A stretch of 64,000 nt of DNA from Marinobacter sp. THAF197a (GCF_009363275.1 NZ_CP045324.1:2294001-2358000); one strand, 5' to 3'; positions 18,073 through 27,671 are shown, counted from the first letter of the stretch. Translations and numbers: made by a program. Notes: generated by a model from the sequence alone, not told the origin.

Positions 18073-19191
18073 ATGAGATTCGTTCACCTCACCCGCCTGC
18101 TCTTACCTTTTTCCGCTGCATTTGTTCTGGCAGGTTGCCTGGACAGCGGTGGCAGTTCCGGCTCAGACGACACCAGTACCGGGCGCGTGCACTTTCTGGG
18201 GGTTAGTGGTCTCGGTTACCAAACCGCCAGCCAGACCGGCACAACGGACGATCAGGGCCGGTTCCGCTACTATCCCGGCGAAACCCTGTCGTTCAACGTT
18301 GGCAATCTACCCATTGTCTCTGACGTTCCGGCACGGGAATACGTAACCTTTCTCGAATTTCTGCCAGAGACCCGGGACGCCCTCCACACCCCCGGCGTAA
18401 ATGACGAGGAACTTCGGGACCACACCATCAGCGAACAACAGCAGCTCAACAACATCACCCTGCTGAATATGACGCGATTCCTGATGGCCCTGAACTGGAC
18501 AGAGAATGTACCTGAAGGCTCAGGCATTGATATTCGCACCAGAGTGATTGACCAGCTCAACGCAGCGCTAAGCGACCCTGACCTGCCCAATGCCGTGGAT
18601 TTTAACGTCAACCAGGGGGAGTTTACCGCCGAGGACTCACCCGCCAATCAACTGCTGGCGCAGATCTGCTTCTACCCGGAAGACGACGAGCTTTGCTCCG
18701 CCCCACCCACAGACGACGACATCAACAACGCACCGCCACGGCCGGAAAACGACGACGACATTGATCCGGACACCGACTACCGGGAAGACCTGGAGAACCT
18801 GCGTAACCGGATTCTCCAGGCCGTAAGGACCCTGGAAGATGCAGACAACGAACGGGCCAGAACCTATCTACGCCGGGAGCTGAATGCCATCACCCGGGAA
18901 ATCGGGCGCCGCTATTACCTGGCAGACCATAAAGCCAACCATGGCGCCAGCGACACCGAAATCAAGACGGTTGCCATCCGCAAGATCGGCGGGGAGCCTG
19001 AATTAGCCCAGTTGGAGGCAATCAGCAAACGGGAGCAGGATGTCGTTGTCCATTCCTGGAGCTGGCAAGACGCAGACGTAGACTACTTTGTGGCCGGGCC
19101 CAGCGGCGGAGAATCGGAACTGCTGATCAACTTCAGACCAGGCAACACCTACCGCTGGGTGCGCAAGCAATTGCGGGTAGTTATCGATTGA
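18073..19191 (+). CDS. lipoprotein of unknown function
   Basis: 372 residues. A signal peptide with lipobox LAGC (Cys 22) is followed by a Ser/Gly/Asp linker, so the protein is lipid-anchored. Residues about 35-75 (GVSGLGYQTASQTGTTDDQGRFRYYPGE) resemble the small beta-sandwich repeats often seen at the start of marine gammaproteobacterial surface lipoproteins. The middle is strongly acidic with many D and E residues (DDDINNAPPRPENDDDIDPD). The end is a separate domain with WSWQDADVDYFV. I do not recognise a function. It converges with the HD-GYP gene, overlapping its 3' end by 11 bases. Confidence 0.75.
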   Translation: MRFVHLTRLLLPFSAAFVLAGCLDSGGSSGSDDTSTGRVHFLGVSGLGYQTASQTGTTDDQGRFRYYPGETLSFNVGNLPIVSDVPAREYVTFLEFLPETRDALHTPGVNDEELRDHTISEQQQLNNITLLNMTRFLMALNWTENVPEGSGIDIRTRVIDQLNAALSDPDLPNAVDFNVNQGEFTAEDSPANQLLAQICFYPEDDELCSAPPTDDDINNAPPRPENDDDIDPDTDYREDLENLRNRILQAVRTLEDADNERARTYLRRELNAITREIGRRYYLADHKANHGASDTEIKTVAIRKIGGEPELAQLEAISKREQDVVVHSWSWQDADVDYFVAGPSGGESELLINFRPGNTYRWVRKQLRVVID

Positions 19192-20488
19192 TCAGACTGT
19201 TCAGCGACCACCGGGATTCGCCACCGGTAACATCGTAAAGGGCTGGGTCCAGTCCCTCTGTTCCGTGGGGCAGGCAGTCCCGCACTGTCAGCGCTTCCGA
19301 CGCAGGACGGGATTGGTTGAATTTCGCCAAATCAATAATCTTTGCTGACTTCAGAGGCTGGCAATCCGGGCCCTGCATCACCATCACCCGGGGCCACAAA
19401 CGACGCTCCGGCGAGTGGGAAACCACCACACCCCGCTGCCCATCAGACAGCTCCACCAGTGAACCGGTCGGATAGATACCAATCGACTGGATAAAGGCCT
19501 CAACCAGGTCCTCCTGGAATTCGATATTGCGCATGTCGTACAGCAGGGAAACTGCTTTAGCCGGGGTCAACGGTTGTTGGTCATCGCGGGGTGCCGTCAT
19601 CGATTCAAAAAACTCAGCGATGCCTGCCACCTTGGCCAGCAGCGGAATGCGGTCGCCACGGATCCCGTGCGGGAAACCGGAACCGTTGTGACGTTCCCGA
19701 TGCCCCTGCACCACACTCATCACCGCACGTGACAAGCCGGCGTGTTCAAGCAGCTTCACGCCCCGGGTTACGTAGCTACGATACTCCGCGTATTCCTCCG
19801 GCCCGAGTTGATGCTCGCGCATCAGCAGGTCTTTCGGCAGCTCCGTCTTGCCCACCTGAGACAACAAACAACCGGTGCCAAGATGGTTCAGCAGGCCCTC
19901 ATTCAGACCAAGCTGACGACCACAGACCAACGCCCAAACGGCGGTATTGATCGCATGGCGATAGATGTAATCGTCATACTGTCGGGTGCGGCTCAGCCAC
20001 AACAACGCATCCGGCTGGCGGGCAACACTTGCCACCATTTTACGGGCCACCTCGGCAGCCGGCCTAAGATCCGGCATCTGGCCAGAATGGGCTGTCGCGA
20101 ATGTCTCCTTGAGCGCTTTCTCGGCATCCGCCAGCAAACGGCGGGAAGCCTTTACTTCTCTTTTGAGCGTGGTAGCGGTCTGGTAGGTGACTGGCTCACG
20201 AATACTTAACGGAGCCAATTGCAGCTCCTCCCGGCCGTTAGTACGGCTGGTGGGCGCCTTACGGAAGGATTTGCCTGTCTCTTTGCTCAGGGCGACAGAA
20301 TCCCGGCTCTCAGCCACATCGACCATTACCCACTTGCAGTGGGAAACCAGCGCCCGAATGTCGTTCTGGGAGCGGATATAGAAGCCCTGAATGGGGAATG
20401 GGGTCTGATGCCACGGCCGATCCAGGTCAGACACGAACATGCCGACCTCCAGATCATGAACCGCGATTTTCTTCTGCTGGACTCCCAC
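19181..20488 (-). CDS. degenerate HD-GYP domain protein with N-terminal DUF3391-like region
   Basis: 435 residues; start GTG with GAGGTG upstream. Residues 5-60 (IAVHDLEVGMFVSDLDRPW and the following VMVD) are the DUF3391-like region typical of HD-GYP proteins; residues about 170-330 align to the HD-GYP fold. Key positions differ from active c-di-GMP phosphodiesterases: the HD dyad of the LLHDIGK motif is SQ here (Ser210-Gln211), a later metal His is Tyr239, HHE is HRE (263-265), D is N268 and GYP is GFP (271-273). Family knowledge says HD is required for catalysis, so I infer a non-catalytic binding or signalling protein. Confidence 0.85.
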   Translation of the reverse strand: MGVQQKKIAVHDLEVGMFVSDLDRPWHQTPFPIQGFYIRSQNDIRALVSHCKWVMVDVAESRDSVALSKETGKSFRKAPTSRTNGREELQLAPLSIREPVTYQTATTLKREVKASRRLLADAEKALKETFATAHSGQMPDLRPAAEVARKMVASVARQPDALLWLSRTRQYDDYIYRHAINTAVWALVCGRQLGLNEGLLNHLGTGCLLSQVGKTELPKDLLMREHQLGPEEYAEYRSYVTRGVKLLEHAGLSRAVMSVVQGHRERHNGSGFPHGIRGDRIPLLAKVAGIAEFFESMTAPRDDQQPLTPAKAVSLLYDMRNIEFQEDLVEAFIQSIGIYPTGSLVELSDGQRGVVVSHSPERRLWPRVMVMQGPDCQPLKSAKIIDLAKFNQSRPASEALTVRDCLPHGTEGLDPALYDVTGGESRWSLNSLINR

Positions 20489-20558
20489 CGCACACCTCAG
20501 AAAACTGGACTATTGGATACAAACCAGTTTGCCACTCTGGTTGAAAGACACCATTACA

Positions 20559-20573
20559 GTTTGGTATCCAAAC
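20559..20573. repeat. 15-bp perfect palindrome upstream of the HD-GYP gene
   Basis: GTTTGG-TAT-CCAAAC, about 70 bases upstream of the HD-GYP start; a related half (TTGGATACAAAC) lies at 20514-20525. It could be a regulator site for that gene; no factor can be named. Confidence 0.35.
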
Positions 20574-20665
20574 ACCACAGAAAGGAAACAAGGCGTAACG
20601 CAAGTTATCAAACCGCAACGGAATGTAGCATCGTGAACCGCATCACAGGGCGAATGCCACACTCG

Positions 20666-21262
20666 TCAGTCTTCTTTGCACTCATTTTCGTTGAACGATG
20701 GCAGGCGGGCGCTGAGCGTGCCCCTGGGAACTTTTCTGGCGTGAACGGTATAAGCAACCGGCGACGGACGCAGGTAATCCATGTTTACCTCGTCATCACC
20801 CCGCTTAACCACTACAGACTCCGGCCGGCAGCTCACCAGCAGGCCGAAACTCGACCCGATATCGGCGACACCCTGCAGGGGCGCTCCCTGCTCAACCGCC
20901 ACACACACATCCTTGCCAGTAGCCGGCTGGCCAGTGGCTGCGATTCGGTCTTTCCCGGGCTCACCACAGGCTCTGATCCCCTCGGCACAGGCGCCGCTAT
21001 CACTGTGGTTCTGGTCAGTGATACGCCACACCCTTTCGCTGCACTGGGTTTCCAGCCGGATAGGCGTCGCCTTGTTGTTGGCCAGCCACCAGCCGGGGTA
21101 TTCGGCACTTTGCCAGGACACCCTCACCTGGCGGGTTTCGCCTGCGGAGGTCTCGGCCGGGAACATCGCATAGTGTGTGTAGTAACTGGCGCAGCCGTTC
21201 AACACAAGCAATGAACACAACACCGCCACTAGCCCGGAACGCCCTGAAAAAGCGAAAGTCAT
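20666..21262 (-). CDS. small lipoprotein of unknown function
   Basis: 198 residues. A hydrophobic N-terminus ends in lipobox LNGC (Cys about 24), so it should be lipidated. The remainder contains eight further cysteines, three of them near residues 75-100 (TQCSERV, GACAEG, IRACGE), plausibly disulfide-bonded in the periplasm. No family is recognised. It sits between a PilZ gene and the HD-GYP gene, all on the minus strand. Confidence 0.7.
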   Translation of the reverse strand: MTFAFSGRSGLVAVLCSLLVLNGCASYYTHYAMFPAETSAGETRQVRVSWQSAEYPGWWLANNKATPIRLETQCSERVWRITDQNHSDSGACAEGIRACGEPGKDRIAATGQPATGKDVCVAVEQGAPLQGVADIGSSFGLLVSCRPESVVVKRGDDEVNMDYLRPSPVAYTVHARKVPRGTLSARLPSFNENECKED

Positions 21263-21335
21263 CAGTAAAGCCGTCCTTTCAAAACTCAGACTCGAAGACT
21301 TCCATTATCGGGATTGGGCGGGGACATTCCACGGA

Positions 21336-21614
21336 CTATTCATCATTCTGGTCAAACTGCAGGCCAAAACCGTCGTTGGTCTGCCTTACCACCACCATAT
21401 CCAGTATGGGTGCCGGCACCGGTAAACCCTGCACCTGCACGGTTACCTTGTCACCTAATTGCGGCGAAAAAGGCTCGTCGTTGAGCACGATGAATACGCC
21501 TCCGTCCGAGATATCGCGGGTTGAAAACACGAATTCACCAAACTGTTCGTGTACCACCTTAACTTTCGCACTCAAAGCGGTGCGGCTGTGCACTCTGCGA
21601 TCGTTGTCTACCAT
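21336..21614 (-). CDS. PilZ domain protein
   Basis: 92 residues, a single PilZ domain. The c-di-GMP-binding pattern is present: RRxxxR (DRRVHSR near the start) and DxSxxG (RDISDGGVFI). The pattern is known to bind c-di-GMP; the partner output is unknown. It is near the degenerate HD-GYP gene and the flagellar operon, but in a separate unit. Confidence 0.85.
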   Translation of the reverse strand: MVDNDRRVHSRTALSAKVKVVHEQFGEFVFSTRDISDGGVFIVLNDEPFSPQLGDKVTVQVQGLPVPAPILDMVVVRQTNDGFGLQFDQNDE

Positions 21615-21698
21615 ACCCCGGGAACCCTGTTTTTGGCCTGTTTTTTATAGTGTTATCAAGCATAACACCATTTTTACACAAATATCCCTCCGGCGTTA

Positions 21699-21735
21699 TT
21701 GACTCAAACCGTGATAGCAATGAGAATAGTTGTCG
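21699..21735 (+). promoter_or_regulatory. promoter with overlapping Fur-like box upstream of the iron importer
   Basis: TTGACT at 21699-21704 and GAGAAT at 21722-21727 (17-base spacing) form a candidate promoter. TGAGAATAGTTGTCG at 21721-21735 matches the 7-1-7 Fur consensus at about 10 of 14 positions and covers the -10. Iron-dependent repression of the downstream binding protein is the inference. Confidence 0.55.
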
Positions 21736-21794
21736 TTTTTAACTGCCTGTGAGTTTATCTATCAGGTGAGCCAAACAAAAGGAAGGAAAACACT

Positions 21795-22808
21795 ATGCGA
21801 ATGAAACTAGCAGCCGCTGTTGCCATCGCCCTGACCGCCACACCGATGGCTGCCACCGCCGATGGCGAAGTAAACATCTATTCCTACCGCCAGGCTTATC
21901 TGCTGGAGCCGCTGTTGGATGCCTTTACCGATGAAACCGGCATCAAGACCAACGTTGTCTTCGCCAAGCAGGGTCTGGCAGAACGTCTGGAACGTGAGGG
22001 CCGTAACAGCCCAGCCGACGTGGTGATGACGGTCGACATTTCCCGCATCAACGAGCTGGTTGAAAAAAACCTGGTCGCGGAAGTAGACAGCGACACCATT
22101 AATAAGAACATTCCGGAAAACCTGCGCCACCCGGACGGCAAGTGGTTTGCACTGACCACCCGTGGCCGCCTGATCTTCACCTCCAAAGATCGGGTTGAAG
22201 AAGGCGAAATCAGCACCTACGAAGACCTGACCGATGCAAAATGGAAAGGGCGCATCTGCACCCGTAGCGGCAAGCACCCGTACAACGTAGCGCTGGTGTC
22301 TTCCATGATCGCCCATCATGGCGAAGAAAAAGCTCAGGAGTGGCTCCAGGGCGTTAAAGACAACCTGGCACGCAAGCCCCAAGGCGGCGATCGTGACCAG
22401 ATCAAAGCCATTGCCGAAGGCGTGTGCGACCTTGCCCTGGGTAACAGCTATTACTACGGCAACATGCTGATGGACGAAAACCAGCGCCCGACCGCCGAGC
22501 AGGTCAATCTGGTGTTCCCGAATGCTAACGATCGTGGCACCCACGTGAACATCAGTGGTATTTCCCTGACCCAGAGCGCGCCCAACAAGGCCAACGCCAT
22601 CAAGCTGATCGAGTTCCTGTCCTCACCGAGCGCACAGCGTATCTACGCCGAGGCCAACTCTGAGTACCCGGCAAACCCGGAAGTCAAGCCAACCGGCATG
22701 GTTGCTGAGTGGGGCGAAATGAACCCGGACAACCTGTCGCTGCAGGAAATTGCCAACAACCGCAACGCAGCCGTTCGCCTGATTGATCGCGTCGACTACG
22801 ACGGCTAA
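21795..22808 (+). CDS. periplasmic iron(III)-binding protein, FbpA-like
   Basis: 337 residues with a signal peptide (cut after ATAD near residue 23) and the FbpA-family start EVNIYSYRQAYLLEPLLDAFT. The neighbouring tyrosines in GNSYYYGNM (about residue 215) are where this family has its iron-binding Tyr pair. The sequence reads as a class II substrate-binding fold. AAGGAAGG lies before the ATG. A strong terminator follows, and then the matching permease. The Fur-like box upstream supports iron as the substrate; iron(III) without siderophore is the family norm. Confidence 0.9.
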   Translation: MRMKLAAAVAIALTATPMAATADGEVNIYSYRQAYLLEPLLDAFTDETGIKTNVVFAKQGLAERLEREGRNSPADVVMTVDISRINELVEKNLVAEVDSDTINKNIPENLRHPDGKWFALTTRGRLIFTSKDRVEEGEISTYEDLTDAKWKGRICTRSGKHPYNVALVSSMIAHHGEEKAQEWLQGVKDNLARKPQGGDRDQIKAIAEGVCDLALGNSYYYGNMLMDENQRPTAEQVNLVFPNANDRGTHVNISGISLTQSAPNKANAIKLIEFLSSPSAQRIYAEANSEYPANPEVKPTGMVAEWGEMNPDNLSLQEIANNRNAAVRLIDRVDYDG

Positions 22809-22852
22809 CCGGAACGGCAGGCCAACTGGCGCCGACATCAGGCGCCTATCAG

Positions 22853-22885
22853 AAAGGGTACCAACAGTACGTTGGTACCCTTTTT
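22853..22885 (+). terminator. intrinsic terminator/attenuator between fbpA-like and fbpB-like genes
   Basis: GGGTACCAAC pairs perfectly with GTTGGTACCC around a 5-base loop, followed by TTTTT. Its position suggests the abundant binding protein is transcribed more than the permease. Confidence 0.9.
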
Positions 22886-22988
22886 AGTACCTATTTCAGA
22901 GACAGAAATGACCCCCGTCATTGCAGTGAGCCCCCTCAGTATCTAAAATCGCAATTCTTCTCATCACCACTTCCATAACGGGACAAGC

Positions 22989-24677
22989 ATGACCGAGGTC
23001 GTTTCCAGTGCCAATCCGGGGCTTTCGCAACCACTTCTGGCCAAACGCACCTCAAAACGATGGATGATCAGTGCCCTGATCACCACGGCCATTGTCGCTT
23101 TACCCGTCTTCTCTGTGCTTTACCTGGCCTTGTTCCCTGATGAGAACATCTGGCCACACCTGATGGAAACCACCCTGCCCCGCTACCTCACAACCACCAT
23201 CAAGCTGATGATTGGCGTGGGCATTCTCACATTGATCATCGGGCTTTCCACCGCCTGGGCGGTCACCGTGTGCGAGTTCCCGGGGCGAAAATTCTTCGAA
23301 TGGGCCCTGCTGCTGCCCTTTGCGGTGCCGGCCTACGTGATTGCCTACGTTTATACCAGCCTGCTCGACTACGCCGGTCCGGTCCAGAAAGCCCTACGGG
23401 AATGGTTTGGCTGGCAAAGCGCCGCAGACTACTGGTTCCCGGAGATTCGCAGCCTGGAAGGGGCTGTCCTGATGATCGGCCTGGTGCTCTACCCTTACGT
23501 TTATCTCCTGGGCCGCGCGGCCTTCATGGAGCAATCGCCGTCACTGTTTGCGGTCAGCCGCAGTCTTGGCCATTCCGCGATCAGTACGTTTTTCCGGGTA
23601 GTGCTGCCCATTGCCCGCCCTGCTATCGCGGTAGGTTTGTCACTGGTGTTGATGGAAACCCTGAACGACTTCGGCACCGTCGACTTCTTCGCCGTACAAA
23701 CCCTCACCCTGGGCCTGTTCGATACCTGGATGAACCTGGGCAACCTGGGCGGAGCGGCCCAGATCGCCACCACCATGCTTATGTTCGTGGTGATCCTGGT
23801 TACCCTGGAGCGTTACTCCCGCCGGCGCCAGCAACAGTTTGCCGCCCGGGATAACCGCGACCCCATCCACCGCTTTACCATGTCTTTTCCGCGCCAGATG
23901 ATTTGCCTGGCCGTATGCGCCGTCCCTCTGATCTTCGGTTTCATTATTCCGGGCGCCACCCTTGGCTACTACGCCTGGGAATACTTTGATGAAAGCTGGA
24001 ACCCGAACTTCATTCGCAACACCTTTAACAGCCTGTTCCTGTCTGGTACCGCAGCGCTGACCACCCTGCTGATTGGTGTTACCCTCGCCTACAGCCGCCG
24101 GCTGCACAATACCCGAGGCATGCAGGTGCTGATGCGCCTTTCCAGCCTGGGTTACGCCATGCCCGGCGCGGTGCTTGCGGTTGGTGTGATTATTCCCCTG
24201 GCCGGCTTCGACAACTGGTTCGATGGCCTGATGCGGGATTACTTTGGTTTCAGCACCGGCCTGCTGCTGAGCGGCACCGCCTTTGCCCTGGTGTTTGCCT
24301 ACACGGTTCGCTTTTTGGCGGTTTCCGCCGGCAGTGTTGAAAGTGCCCTTCAGAAGGTCACACCGAGCATGGACATGGCCTCGCGCTCACTGGGTCACAC
24401 ACCCGGTAAAACCCTGGTGAAGGTGCACCTGCCCATGCTCAGGGGCACCCTGGTGACAGCGGCCCTGGTGGTGTTTGTAGACTGCATGAAAGAACTGCCC
24501 GCCACCCTGATACTGCGCCCATTCAACTACGAAACCCTGGCCACCTATGTGTACCAGTTTGCTTCGGATGAGCAGCTGTACCACAGCGCACTGCCCTCCC
24601 TGATCATCGTGCTGGCAGGCATCATTCCGATCATTCTGATGAGCCGGTCCATCTCCAATTCCAGAACCATGACCTGA
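22989..24677 (+). CDS. iron ABC transporter permease, FbpB-like (fused two-domain)
   Basis: 562 residues with about twelve membrane helices: two BPD permease halves joined in one chain, as in FbpB. Each half carries an EAA-type loop (SLGHSAISTFFRVVLPIARPAI near 200 and SLGHTPGKTLVKVHLPMLRG near 470). It pairs with the FbpA-like protein upstream. No ATP-binding subunit follows: the next gene is a convergent acyl-CoA synthetase. The ATPase must be elsewhere or shared. Confidence 0.9.
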   Translation: MTEVVSSANPGLSQPLLAKRTSKRWMISALITTAIVALPVFSVLYLALFPDENIWPHLMETTLPRYLTTTIKLMIGVGILTLIIGLSTAWAVTVCEFPGRKFFEWALLLPFAVPAYVIAYVYTSLLDYAGPVQKALREWFGWQSAADYWFPEIRSLEGAVLMIGLVLYPYVYLLGRAAFMEQSPSLFAVSRSLGHSAISTFFRVVLPIARPAIAVGLSLVLMETLNDFGTVDFFAVQTLTLGLFDTWMNLGNLGGAAQIATTMLMFVVILVTLERYSRRRQQQFAARDNRDPIHRFTMSFPRQMICLAVCAVPLIFGFIIPGATLGYYAWEYFDESWNPNFIRNTFNSLFLSGTAALTTLLIGVTLAYSRRLHNTRGMQVLMRLSSLGYAMPGAVLAVGVIIPLAGFDNWFDGLMRDYFGFSTGLLLSGTAFALVFAYTVRFLAVSAGSVESALQKVTPSMDMASRSLGHTPGKTLVKVHLPMLRGTLVTAALVVFVDCMKELPATLILRPFNYETLATYVYQFASDEQLYHSALPSLIIVLAGIIPIILMSRSISNSRTMT

Positions 24678-24707
24678 TTTCGGCGTGCTCCGTAGCGGAT
24701 TCAGAAA

Positions 24708-24740
24708 CAAGAAGGCCCGGCAATTTGCCGGGCCTTCTTG
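24708..24740. terminator. bidirectional terminator between permease and acyl-CoA synthetase genes
   Basis: CAAGAAGGCCCGGC pairs with GCCGGGCCTTCTTG around an AATTT loop, in the gap of two convergent genes. Confidence 0.85.
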
Positions 24741-24764
24741 TTTACCGCGTGGAGCGTTCTGCGG

Positions 24765-26432
24765 TTACTGCCAGATAACCGGCTGCTTCTTCGCGTACCA
24801 GCTATCCACTTTCTCCTGGTAAGCGTCTTCAACTACGTTACGCTTGAGCTTCAGCGTCGGGGTCAGGAAGCTGTTCTCGATGGACCACTCATCGCTGACC
24901 ACAGTAATGAACGCCAGTTGCTCGTGGGGATCAACGGTCTTGTTCACGTCTTTGATCAGCTGAGTGAAGCTCTCTTCAATTTCCTTGCGGAAGCTTTCAT
25001 CGGCCATCTTCGGGCGAATCTCCTCACCCAGGAGCACCAGGGCATGGGGCTGGGTCTGGTTGGCACCAGACACACATACCATTTCGATGGCGTCGTGCGA
25101 CATCAGGCGATTCTCAATCGGCGCAGGGGCAATGTACTTGCCCTTGCTGGTTTTGAAGATCTCCTTGATGCGGCCGGTCAGCTTCAGGCGGCCCATCTCG
25201 TCGATTTCGCCCTTGTCGCCAGTCTTCAGGAAGCCATCTTCGGTGAAGGTTTCCTTGGTTTTCTCTTCGTCCTTGTAGTAACCCATCATGGTGGCCGGGC
25301 TCTTCACCAACACTTCGCCCTGCTCGCTGATTTTCACCTCAACACCTGGCAGCGCCTCGCCCACGTAACCGGTACGGGTACGGCCCGGCTTGTTCATGTG
25401 CGAGTAGGCGAAGTTCTCAGACATGCCGTAGCCTTCCAGCAGCTCCAGGCCCAGGTTGCGGTACCAGTCCAGCACATCGTTGGACAGCGGCGCGGAGCCG
25501 GAGCCCGCCAGCTTGACCTTGTCCAGGCCCAGCCCTTTGAGGACTTTCTTCTTGATCAGTTTGTTGACCAACGGAATCTTCAGCAAGCGCTCCAGCTTCT
25601 GCTTGGGCACCTTCTGCAACACGCCGTGCTGGAACTTCACCCACAGGCGAGGCACAGACAGGAACAGCGTCGGCTGCGCCCGCTGCAGATCCTGAACAAA
25701 TGTATCCAGGGACTCAGCAAAGTACAGATGGAAACCGGCATACAGAGAGCCCAACTCCACAAAGGTACGTTCGAACACGTGGGCCAGCGGCAGGTAAGAC
25801 AACATGCGCTCCTCGGGGCCCACACCCAGAGTCTCAATGCCACCAGCAGCGGCAAACGCCATGTTTTCGAAGCTGAGCATTACACCCTTGGGCCGACCAG
25901 TGCTGCCAGAGGTGTACACAATGGTTGCCAGCTCTTCCGGCTCACGGTGTACCTGGCCTTCCAGCGGCGGGTATTTGGCCACGATGTCGTCCCAGGTCTC
26001 GAAATCGTTGGGCGGGCTCAGGGGGTAGGAAATGCAACGCACGGAATCCGGAACACCCGGCTTCATGCTGTCCCAGTCGTCCAGCTTGCCCACAAACAGA
26101 ACCTCGCATTCGGCGTGGTTCAGGATGTAGTTGACGGTATCCGCATTCAGGGTTGGGTACAGGGGTACGGAAATATGGCCGGCCAACCAGATCGCCCAGT
26201 CGGTCATGATCCATTGCGCGCAGTTCTTCGAAATAAGACCAATACGGCTCTTTTCCGGCAGGTTAAGGGACTTCAGGTAGGATGCCATCCTGCGGGCTTC
26301 ATCAATTGCCCGGCCCCAGGTGTATTCAACCACCTTGCCGTTGCCAATCGGCTGAGTCATGTAAGGGGAATCAGCTTTCGTGGCTTCCCAGTGGTAAAGC
26401 ATATCGAGGGGAAGTTTGTTTGTTGTGTCCAT
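24765..26432 (-). CDS. long-chain fatty-acyl-CoA synthetase (AMP-forming)
   Basis: 555 residues of the ANL superfamily. The AMP-binding loop IVYTSGSTGRPKGVM, A5-like ELLEGYGMSE and the TGDKGEIDEMGRLKLTGRIKEIFKTSKGKYIAP stretch are intact. It activates fatty acids with ATP and CoA. The KYIAPAPIEN ending and the hydrophobic helix between the motifs suit long-chain substrates of the FadD/ACSL branch. Single gene on the minus strand. Fatty-acid activation fits an oil- and wax-associated marine bacterium, but the substrate is an inference. Confidence 0.9.
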   Translation of the reverse strand: MDTTNKLPLDMLYHWEATKADSPYMTQPIGNGKVVEYTWGRAIDEARRMASYLKSLNLPEKSRIGLISKNCAQWIMTDWAIWLAGHISVPLYPTLNADTVNYILNHAECEVLFVGKLDDWDSMKPGVPDSVRCISYPLSPPNDFETWDDIVAKYPPLEGQVHREPEELATIVYTSGSTGRPKGVMLSFENMAFAAAGGIETLGVGPEERMLSYLPLAHVFERTFVELGSLYAGFHLYFAESLDTFVQDLQRAQPTLFLSVPRLWVKFQHGVLQKVPKQKLERLLKIPLVNKLIKKKVLKGLGLDKVKLAGSGSAPLSNDVLDWYRNLGLELLEGYGMSENFAYSHMNKPGRTRTGYVGEALPGVEVKISEQGEVLVKSPATMMGYYKDEEKTKETFTEDGFLKTGDKGEIDEMGRLKLTGRIKEIFKTSKGKYIAPAPIENRLMSHDAIEMVCVSGANQTQPHALVLLGEEIRPKMADESFRKEIEESFTQLIKDVNKTVDPHEQLAFITVVSDEWSIENSFLTPTLKLKRNVVEDAYQEKVDSWYAKKQPVIWQ

Positions 26433-26684
26433 GGACCTTCCTAGTTTGTCTTTATAGTTGGGGGGTATCGTATTATTAGACTTTCGTAGCCTATTTCAAC
26501 ACACCCCTGCACGTCAAAACGTGACAAAACCAAAATATCTGCATTTCAGACAAATGCGCAATAGCAACTGATAAAGTATCGCCCATCCCTACCCCGAAAC
26601 CTATATCCCTGTGGTAAACTTGCGCACTTTCATTTTTCCGCCCCGGCAAACGGGGACATCAGTCACTGACTCGGAGATGGGCAT

Positions 26685-27659
26685 ATGGCCAAGAAGACCT
26701 TGCGCACCCTGATCGGCGCTTCGCTGCTGGCAGCAGCAAGCCTGGTTCAGGCTGAAGAAACCCGTGTAGTTGCCATCACGCAGATTGTTGAGCACCCGGC
26801 ACTGGATGCCGCTCATGAAGGCATCAAAGATGAACTGGCCGAGCGCGGCTACCGCGTGGGTGAAAACCTTCGCCTGATGCACGAAAGCGCCCAGGGCAAC
26901 TCAGCGATTGCCTCCCAGATTGCCCGCAAGTTTGTGGGTGAAAGCCCGGACGTGATTGTTGCCATCGCTACCCCGTCTGCCCAGACCGTAGCAGCCGCAG
27001 CCCGCAACATTCCGGTTGTCTTCTCAGCAGTGACAGACCCGGTGGCGGCCAAACTGGTCCAGAGCCTTGAGACACCGGGCGCCAATATCACAGGCGTAAG
27101 CGACATGCTGCCTATTGAGAAGCATTTGGACATGCTCCAGCGCATCATGCCGGATGCCAAGCGCATCGGCACCGTTTACAACCCCGGTGAAGCGAATGCC
27201 GCCGCCCTGATTGATCTGCTTGAAGAGCGCCTGGCGGCCCGCGACATGCAACTGGTTAAAGGTGCTGCCACCAAGACCTCTGAAGTGCTGGGTGCGGCCC
27301 GCTCGCTGGTCGGCAAGGTAGATGCCATCTACCTGACCACCGACAACACCGTGATCAGTGCTGCCGAAGCGGTGATTTCCGTTGGCGAGCGGTCCAAGAT
27401 TCCGGTATTCGCGGCAGACACCGCCACTGTTGAGCGTGGCGCGGTTGCCGCTCTCGGTTTCAACTACTACAACCACGGCCGCCAGACCGGCGCCATGGTT
27501 GTGCGCATTCTGGAAGGTGCCGGCACCGCCGACATGCCCGTTGAAACCATGGAAGAGCTGGACCTTTACGTAAACCCGGCCGCCGGTGAGCGCATGGGTA
27601 TTACCCTGTCCGAAGACCTCATCCAGGACGCAAAAGAAGTCGTCAAAAGCGACAAGTAA
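26685..27659 (+). CDS. ABC transporter substrate-binding protein, TrpX-like (PF04392)
   Basis: 324 residues with a cleavable signal peptide (to VQAEE). The core RVVAITQIVEHPALDAAHEGIKDELAERGY and the later PVVFSAVTDP and IYLTTDNTVISA blocks are the periplasmic-binding family PF04392. In Gram-positives the related TrpXYZ system takes up tryptophan; here the ligand is unknown. GGAGATG precedes the ATG. Followed by a terminator-like hairpin, then the permease and ATPase genes. Confidence 0.88.
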   Translation: MAKKTLRTLIGASLLAAASLVQAEETRVVAITQIVEHPALDAAHEGIKDELAERGYRVGENLRLMHESAQGNSAIASQIARKFVGESPDVIVAIATPSAQTVAAAARNIPVVFSAVTDPVAAKLVQSLETPGANITGVSDMLPIEKHLDMLQRIMPDAKRIGTVYNPGEANAAALIDLLEERLAARDMQLVKGAATKTSEVLGAARSLVGKVDAIYLTTDNTVISAAEAVISVGERSKIPVFAADTATVERGAVAALGFNYYNHGRQTGAMVVRILEGAGTADMPVETMEELDLYVNPAAGERMGITLSEDLIQDAKEVVKSDK

Positions 27660-27671
27660 CGCCTGACCAAC

